Below, one piece after another: positions 59,193-64,000 of a DNA stretch of 64,000 nt. Within the stretch, counting starts at the first letter, position 1. The number at the start of each line of letters is the position of its first letter. The position numbers and the translations under genes are program-made. The notes below the pieces were generated by a model, which saw nothing but the letters and a program-made list of their open reading frames with translations, was not told the origin of the DNA and made no database searches. Source of the DNA: Paratractidigestivibacter sp963630635 (lineage in GTDB: Bacteria > Actinomycetota > Coriobacteriia > Coriobacteriales > Atopobiaceae); the NCBI GenBank assembly GCA_963630635.1, contig CAVGOA010000006.1:1-64000 (forward strand), written 5' to 3'.

Positions 59193-60494
59193 TTAGCGGT
59201 CCTTCTCGCCGTTCTTCTCCCCTGGCGCCTTTGCCGCAGGCGAGTCATTGGCGGGCAAGGCGCAGGCCAGGCGGCTGCCCTTGAAGAAGTCCTCGTCGTC
59301 CAACGCGTCAAGCTCGGGTAAGGGGTTGCCGTCGGCGTCCTTCCAGGCACGCCCGCGAAAAAGTGCACCGCTCTCGGACACAATCTGGCGCCCGGTGCGC
59401 GTCTCGAAGAAGTAGACAAAGAAGCCGCGAAGAGCCGCCGTCAAAGGCACAGCGATGACCATGCCCAGGGGCCCGCCCAAGCAGCCGCCCACGATGATGC
59501 CCACCAGCGACAAGGCCGGGTGAATCTGGACGGCCCTTTGCATCACAAACGGAGACAAGACGTTATCGGCCACGTTTTGGGCGACCATCATGATAATCAG
59601 CGTCACAAAAGCCAGGGCAGGACCCGAGAAAAGCCCCAAGGCAACGGCGAGAATGGCCGAGAGCGCAGGGCCGATCACCGGAACAAAGTGCATGATGAAG
59701 GTAAGCGCCCCCAGAAGGCCTGCGTAGGAGTGGCCCGCCAGCGCCAAGCCGCCCGCGACCATAAGGCCGTTAGCGATAGAGGTGATGAGGGTGCCGTACA
59801 TATAGCCACCGGTCGAGCGAGAAAGGACCGCCAGCATTAAGGTCACGTCTCGGCTGTGCGCGGGCCCCACGATGGCCGCAAGCTCCTTGGCCATCAGGGG
59901 ATAGTCCTTGGCGATCCAATAGGCCAAGACCAGGCCCAGGAAAAGGGTCGTTAGGTCCTCGGCCATGCCGGCGATGTTGTCAAAGATGCCGGTAGAAATC
60001 TGCTTGCCCAGGTCAGAGGCCATGCTCGTGCCCATAGAAGACAACGTCGAGACCACCGTGGTCACGGTCGCTTGAAGCTTAGGGTCGGCCTTGGTGCCCC
60101 AGGTATCCCAAAAATCCGAGAGCGCTTGCTGCAGCTGCTCCACATAACTTGGCACCTCGCGCAAGAAAACCATGAGCTCTTGCATCAAAGGGCCGCCCAC
60201 TATAGAGATAAGCCCCACCAACAGCACCAAAAACAGCAAGAGCGAGAGAAACGCCGCCAGGCCGCGGCCAACGCCGTGGTCCTCCAGCCGGTTTGTGACC
60301 GGGCTGCAGATAAAGCCCACGACGCCGCCCACAAGGATGAGCGAAAGCGCCTGCTGGACAAAACTCAACGCGCCAATAGCCAGCCAGACAACGATAAACA
60401 AACCCACGACGGTCCAAATGGCCAGGCCCCGGGGTAACCAGCGGTTGACCCTTGCCTGGGCCGTTGAATCGTCTTGTTTGGGGCTTAAGATCAT
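59193..60494 (-). CDS. AI-2E family (PerM/TqsA-like) membrane transporter
   Basis: The 433-residue protein has about eight helices in the family pattern, with the central soluble segment (about 100-180) and conserved motifs VPSYVEQLQQ, GLVLAYWIAKDYP (about 195), FVPVIGPALSAILA (about 277) and LSLVGIIVGGCLGGPLGMVIAVPLTA-type sequence near the end. Members export autoinducer-2 or act as Na+/H+ antiporters; function here is unknown. It overlaps the sigma-factor stop (ATGA), so it belongs to the stress module. The C-terminal 60 residues are charged. Confidence 0.88.
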   Translation of the reverse strand: MILSPKQDDSTAQARVNRWLPRGLAIWTVVGLFIVVWLAIGALSFVQQALSLILVGGVVGFICSPVTNRLEDHGVGRGLAAFLSLLLFLVLLVGLISIVGGPLMQELMVFLREVPSYVEQLQQALSDFWDTWGTKADPKLQATVTTVVSTLSSMGTSMASDLGKQISTGIFDNIAGMAEDLTTLFLGLVLAYWIAKDYPLMAKELAAIVGPAHSRDVTLMLAVLSRSTGGYMYGTLITSIANGLMVAGGLALAGHSYAGLLGALTFIMHFVPVIGPALSAILAVALGLFSGPALAFVTLIIMMVAQNVADNVLSPFVMQRAVQIHPALSLVGIIVGGCLGGPLGMVIAVPLTAALRGFFVYFFETRTGRQIVSESGALFRGRAWKDADGNPLPELDALDDEDFFKGSRLACALPANDSPAAKAPGEKNGEKDR

Positions 60495-61327
60495 CGCATG
60501 AGCCCCTCGGGGTCGATCTTCTCCTGGATACGGCGCAGCGTGCGGCGCAAAAGGCGCGAGACCTGCACCTGAGAGACCTCGAGCTTCTCGGCAATCTCTA
60601 CCTGCGTCATGCCCTCCATAAAGCGCATGCGAATAACTTCCTGCTCGCGCGGAGAGAAGTCGGCTATGGCCTCTTCCAAGACCATGCGGTCGTCCGAGGC
60701 CACAAGGTCTTGGTCCTCGTCCGCATAGCGGTCAAGGATCGAAGGCGCCTCGTCGTCATCGTTGTTGCCGCCGGCCTCCAAAGGTACCGAGGTATAGGCG
60801 CTCGAGGACTCTATTGCCTCAAGCACGTCCTCGACCGAGGCGTCCACGCGCTGGGCGATCTCTTCGACCGAGGGGCTTCTCTGCAGCTCGTTGGTAAGCT
60901 GCTCCTGGGCCTGGTTGACCTTGGAAGAAAGCTCCTGCAGGCGCCTGGGCACGCGGACGCTCCAGCCCTTGTCCCTAAAGTGGCGCTTGATCTCGCCCAT
61001 GATGGTGGGCGTGGCATAAGTGGTGAACTCAAGCCCGCGGTCGGGCTCAAAGCGATCGATCGCCTTGATAAGGCCAATGGTGCCAACTTGGATTAGGTCG
61101 TCCAAAGGCTCGCCGCGGTTCTTGAACTTGGCCGCAAGAAAGCGTACCAGGTTAAGGTGGTTCATGATCAGCTGGTCACGAGCCTCCTCGTCGCCCTTCT
61201 CCTTGTAACGACGAAAAAGCTCGCGGGTAAGGTCCTTGTCCCAGGCCTGCTTGCCCTTGGGCGAGCGGTGGGAAAGGCGCTTCTCGGCCCGCTTCTCGCT
61301 TCTCTCGGTGCTCTGGCTACTCTGCAT
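60491..61327 (-). CDS. SigB/SigF-type RNA polymerase sigma factor
   Basis: The 278-residue sigma-70 protein lacks region 1. Region 2 has NHLNLVRFLAAKF, DLIQVGTIGLIKAIDRF and EFTTYATPTIMGEIKRHFRD (about 57-118), region 3 is VPRRLQELSSKVNQ onward, and region 4 has FSPREQEVIRMRFMEGMTQVEIAEKLEVSQ-type helix-turn-helix (about 220-260). The TPTIMGEIKRHFRD segment is typical of the stress/sporulation SigB/F/G class. It overlaps the RsbW-like gene by 11 bases, the classical anti-sigma/sigma arrangement. Confidence 0.93.
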   Translation of the reverse strand: MQSSQSTERSEKRAEKRLSHRSPKGKQAWDKDLTRELFRRYKEKGDEEARDQLIMNHLNLVRFLAAKFKNRGEPLDDLIQVGTIGLIKAIDRFEPDRGLEFTTYATPTIMGEIKRHFRDKGWSVRVPRRLQELSSKVNQAQEQLTNELQRSPSVEEIAQRVDASVEDVLEAIESSSAYTSVPLEAGGNNDDDEAPSILDRYADEDQDLVASDDRMVLEEAIADFSPREQEVIRMRFMEGMTQVEIAEKLEVSQVQVSRLLRRTLRRIQEKIDPEGLMR

Positions 61328-61694
61328 ACAAACCGCCCGTGCGCTTTATCAGCGTCAGCTGGGTCTCGTCGTCAGACACCTGGCTCTCATCACAGATGGC
61401 GCCAAGAAGCGCCTCGACCAAATCGAGAGAAGAGTCCTCGTCCTCTTCCTTAAGCTCCAGGCCCAGCGAGAAGGTCATGCTCACCTGGCCGTCATCGATA
61501 GTAAAGCTAATGTCGCAGTCGTCCTGAACGGTGGCGCAGGCGTAAACAAAGCCCTCCTCGGCGGCCATGCGGGCGTCCTCGACGTCATCGATGGGCATGT
61601 CGCAGCACACGGCAAGGTTGGCGGCCGTCATGCGCACAATGCGTGCGAACTCGGGCTCGGCGGGAACGGTCAGACGAACGGTCTTGCTCGGCAT
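61317..61694 (-). CDS. RsbW/SpoIIAB-like anti-sigma factor (degenerate kinase motif)
   Basis: The 125-residue protein sits where RsbW lies in SigB operons and has the same size and GHKL-like strand order (VPAEPEFARIVRMTAANLA at the start). The N-box, in RsbW DMKVAVSEACTNA, reads DARMAAEEGFVYA: the acidic residue before the helix is retained but the Mg-binding Asn is Tyr. The G-box is also poor. It should bind the sigma factor, but ATP-dependent phosphorylation of a partner is doubtful. No anti-anti-sigma (RsbV-like) gene is next to it. AGGAGGG precedes ATG 61694. Confidence 0.82.
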   Translation of the reverse strand: MPSKTVRLTVPAEPEFARIVRMTAANLAVCCDMPIDDVEDARMAAEEGFVYACATVQDDCDISFTIDDGQVSMTFSLGLELKEEDEDSSLDLVEALLGAICDESQVSDDETQLTLIKRTGGLYAE

Positions 61695-61703
61695 GGCGCC
61701 CTC

Positions 61704-62297
61704 CTACTCAGCGTCGCCAGAGTCGGCAGCGTCCGAGTCATCATCGACAACGGGGCCCTGCTCGCCGTACACGACATAAGAGGTCTGCTTGTGGACTGCT
61801 TCCTCGGCTTCCTTGGCGACCTTGGAGGCCTCCTCAAGGGCGCCCTTGGGGGCAACGGCGCCCTCCTCAAGCTTTGCGGCCTCGGGCGCAGCTTTACCAG
61901 AGATCTTGTTAGCCACGGCGCTGACGCCCTTGGCCACGCCGTTGACGGCACCGCTAACGGCGCTGTTCACGGTCTCGGTCACAGCAGAAGCGGCGCCCGA
62001 CACAGTAGAGACATCGCCCAGGATGGCGTTAACGCTCTCAAGCGACTCGTTGGCGTTATCGATGGCCACAGAGGTCTTCTCGACAAGGGCAGGAACCTCC
62101 TTCACGGCAGGCTGCAGCTCGTCTACCATGCCATCGAGTTTGTCGACGATGGGTTGGGTCTGCGCCAGAATCTCGTTGGCAGAAGAGACGACGTTATCGA
62201 TGGACTTGCGAGCGCCCCTTACCGTAAGGGCAAGCTCGACCACGGCCCAAACACCAGCGATGACAAGAACAACTAAAGCGATGGACAGGTAATCCAT
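61704..62297 (-). CDS. DUF948-like membrane-anchored coiled-coil protein
   Basis: The 197-residue protein has one N-terminal membrane helix (about 2-22, YLSIALVVLVIAGVWAVVEL) and a long amphipathic coiled coil (about 25-140) with repeated Val/Ser/Ala heptads, then an acidic tail ending in an Asp/Ala/Ser stretch. It resembles DUF948 general-stress proteins such as YtxG-type proteins found in SigB regulons. GGAAGGGGC precedes ATG 62297. It is nine bases ahead of the RsbW-like gene and likely heads this operon. Confidence 0.75.
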   Translation of the reverse strand: MDYLSIALVVLVIAGVWAVVELALTVRGARKSIDNVVSSANEILAQTQPIVDKLDGMVDELQPAVKEVPALVEKTSVAIDNANESLESVNAILGDVSTVSGAASAVTETVNSAVSGAVNGVAKGVSAVANKISGKAAPEAAKLEEGAVAPKGALEEASKVAKEAEEAVHKQTSYVVYGEQGPVVDDDSDAADSGDAE

Positions 62298-62382
62298 GAC
62301 CGCCCCTTCCAAAAGAGGGAACCCAACGTTAAAAAAGCTGACCCAAAGTCAACAAATCCCATTCTACCCGAGATAAGCGCCG

Positions 62383-63711
62383 TCAAACCTCACCTTGTGT
62401 ATCGGCTTGGTCTTTGGCGGCCGCGTCTAGACGCCACGACTCCCAGCCGCGCGGGCTGGGGTGGTAGAAACAGCCCTTCTCCAAGCCTTCGGGCAAGTAG
62501 CGCTGAGAAACCCAACCCGTGGAGTAGTTATGCGGGTACAGGTAAGCCCCGTACTCGTCCGAGCCCGGTCGGTGGCGATCGCGCAGGTAGCTGGGTACTT
62601 CTCGCCTGGGGCCGTTGCGCACCTCTGCTAAGGCCTCGTCGATGCCTGCCTCGCAAGCGTTGGATTTAGGCGCCAGGGCCAGGTAGGTGGCAGCCTGCGC
62701 CAGGTTGATGCGGCACTCGGGAAGGCCAATGACCTCAACGGCCCTAAACGCGGCTTCTGCGACGAGAAGAGCCTGCGGGTCGGCGTTGCCCACGTCTTCC
62801 GAGGCACAAATCATGATGCGGCGTGCAATGAACTTAGGGTCCTCGCCGGCGTCCAGCATGCGGGCTAGCCAGTACAGGACGGCATCAGGGTCACTGCCGC
62901 GCATAGACTTAATGAAGGCCGAGATAATGTCGTAGTGCATGTCGCCGTCTTTGTCATAGCTCAAGCCATGACGCGGGTTTGCCTCAAGCACATTCTCGGC
63001 CGTAATCTCTGCCGGCTCGCCAGAATCCGGGTCAACGTCGACCATCTGGCTCGCAAGCTCAAGCGACGTCAGCGCCGCACGCCCGTCTCCCCCGGCAAGC
63101 TTAACGATCTCGTCCTCGGCTTCCTTCGAGAGCACATACGCACCCTTGAGCCCATCATCTGAAGCACAGGCTAAGACAAGCATCGCCCGAAGCGACTCGT
63201 CGTCCAAAGGCTCAAGTTCAACGATCCTGGATCTGCTGATAAGCGCCGAGTTGACCTCAAAGAAGGGATTCTCGGTCGTGGCGCCAATCAACACCACCAC
63301 GCGGTCTTCCACGGCATGGAGAAGCGCGTCTTGCTGAGACCTGCTAAAGCGGTGAATCTCGTCGACAAACAAGATCGTGCGACGGCCTTGCGTCAACAAG
63401 CGGCTCTCTGCAGCGTCGATCTCTCGCCGCAGGTCCTTGACGCTGCCCGTTACAGCCGAGACCTCTACAAACTCTGCGTGAGTGGTGTGAGCAATGATTC
63501 GCGCCAACGTTGTCTTACCGGTACCAGCCGGGCCATACAAGATGACGGACGAAAGCGTGTCATGCTCGATGGCGCGCCGCAACCACGACCCCTCGCCCAC
63601 TGCCTTCTTTTGGCCAAAGTACCCGTCCAGGTTCTTGGGCCTCATCCTTACGGCGAGCGGTGCGTTGGCGTTCTTAGCTGAGTTCTCTATGCTCGAAAAT
63701 AACGTATCCAT
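62383..63711 (-). CDS. rarA: Replication-associated recombination ATPase RarA (MgsA/WRNIP1 family)
   Basis: The 442-residue AAA+ protein remodels stalled replication forks. It has the N-terminal RMRPKNLDGYFGQ, Walker A YGPAGTGKTTLA (about 57), Walker B LFVDEIHRFSRSQQDALL (about 108), sensor 1 LIGATTENPFFEVN (about 139) and the family's C-terminal SAICHIACYLA-equivalent plus GYLYPHN as AYLYPHNY (about 386). ATG 63711 fits the family start; upstream in-frame sequence runs into the 5S rRNA gene. TACAAT lies only 8 bases before the ATG, so the transcript may be leaderless. Confidence 0.95.
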   Translation of the reverse strand: MDTLFSSIENSAKNANAPLAVRMRPKNLDGYFGQKKAVGEGSWLRRAIEHDTLSSVILYGPAGTGKTTLARIIAHTTHAEFVEVSAVTGSVKDLRREIDAAESRLLTQGRRTILFVDEIHRFSRSQQDALLHAVEDRVVVLIGATTENPFFEVNSALISRSRIVELEPLDDESLRAMLVLACASDDGLKGAYVLSKEAEDEIVKLAGGDGRAALTSLELASQMVDVDPDSGEPAEITAENVLEANPRHGLSYDKDGDMHYDIISAFIKSMRGSDPDAVLYWLARMLDAGEDPKFIARRIMICASEDVGNADPQALLVAEAAFRAVEVIGLPECRINLAQAATYLALAPKSNACEAGIDEALAEVRNGPRREVPSYLRDRHRPGSDEYGAYLYPHNYSTGWVSQRYLPEGLEKGCFYHPSPRGWESWRLDAAAKDQADTQGEV

Positions 63712-63750
63712 AAGAACTATTGTACGATAAATTTCTAAGTCGAGAAACGC

Positions 63751-63785
63751 AAAAAGACCCTTCCTCCAAATAGGAGAAAGGGTCT
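63751..63785 (-). terminator. Terminator of the rRNA operon
   Basis: AGACCCTT/AAGGGTCT with an inner CTCC/GGAG stem forms a long hairpin followed on the minus strand by TTTTTGCG, about 35 bases after 5S rRNA. Confidence 0.9.
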
Positions 63786-63818
63786 CAAAGGCGCTCGAAA
63801 CAGCGAAACGCCCCAAGG

Positions 63819-63936
63819 TGGTCAGCGGCGTCCTGCTCTCCCACGGACTACTCCGCAGTACCATCGGCGCTCGGGGGCTTAACTTCCGGGTTCGGTATGG
63901 GACCGGGTGTGCCTCCCCTGCCATGGCCGCTGACCA
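63819..63936 (-). rRNA. rrf: 5S ribosomal RNA
   Basis: The minus strand has the 5S fold: helix I TGGTCAGCGG/CCGCTGACCA, the universally conserved CCGAACCCGGAAGTTAAGCC loop region, and ACTGCGGAGTAGTCCGTGGGAGAG. Length about 118 nt. The longer flanking pairing CCCCAAG/CTTGGGG is a processing stem. The remainder of the rRNA operon lies off the right edge. Confidence 0.97.
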
Positions 63937-64000
63937 TCTTGGGGCGTTCCTGTAAGGGCGTGCCCTCAGGGCCGCACAGCGCGATTTCATGTTCCCTAAA

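Noticed and set aside
63712..63990. 93-residue N-terminal extension of RarA
   Set aside because: The extension runs through the 5S rRNA gene and the rRNA terminator, so it cannot be coding.

Overview
The window looks like the chromosome of a high-G+C (roughly 60-63%, by eye) Gram-positive actinobacterium, most probably a coriobacterium of the Olsenella/Atopobiaceae type. The reasons are gene content (a division cluster with sepF and divIVA but no ftsA, a SigB-type sigma factor, a sortase-type adhesin with pilin repeats) and the G/C-ending codons of every housekeeping gene. The genus is an inference. I see no transposase, phage gene or CRISPR-Cas gene.

Layout. 1-6025 (-) is most of a giant secreted adhesin whose 3' end lies outside the window. 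It has no in-frame stop in the window, so it is easy to miss. 6.5-18.9 kb holds single genes and small operons: a DegV lipid-binding protein, a membrane BcsA-like glycosyltransferase, a heterodimeric ABC exporter, a GntR/UTRA regulator, tRNA-Val(GAC), a C1B cysteine peptidase, RNase P RNA, a PTS EIIA and a YigZ protein. 18.9-20.0 kb is an unrecognised protein with a nuclease-like C-terminus. 20.4-40.4 kb (all -) is the division and cell-wall cluster in the order mraZ-rsmH-ftsL-ftsI-murF-mraY-murD-ftsW-murG-murC-murB-ftsQ-ftsZ-ylmD-yggS-sepF-proC-yggT-divIVA; murE and ftsA are not in it. 41-63.7 kb (all -) is housekeeping: xerD/C, pyrG, an amidohydrolase, recN-nadK-tlyA-xseB-nusB-asp23, efp-pepP-aroB-aroK, yqeG-mltG-yqgF-alaS, a SigB-type stress module (DUF948-like, RsbW-like, sigma factor, AI-2E-like permease) and rarA. 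The right edge is the 5S rRNA end of an rRNA operon.

The most unusual content is between the genes. Three intergenic arrays (16914-17082, 20057-20280, 53832-54010) consist of 24-27 bp repeats at a 41 bp period that invert around a central hairpin. Two share one repeat sequence; the third uses an unrelated sequence with the same period and inverted layout. A separate pair of about 110 bp elements at 13613-13722 and 13976-14090, in opposite orientation, keep identical loop sequences while both their outer and inner stems differ in sequence yet stay perfectly paired, which is the signature of a structured RNA or folded single-stranded DNA. A 52 bp near-perfect inverted repeat lies at 15243-15395. 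The octamer GCGAGAAG/CTTCTCGC occurs about 50 times in the window by hand count, about a dozen of them intergenic, against 2-3 expected from composition.

Among proteins, the AroB homologue appears to have lost its metal-binding residues, the RsbW homologue lacks the N-box asparagine, and the ABC exporter has one degenerate and one canonical ATPase site.
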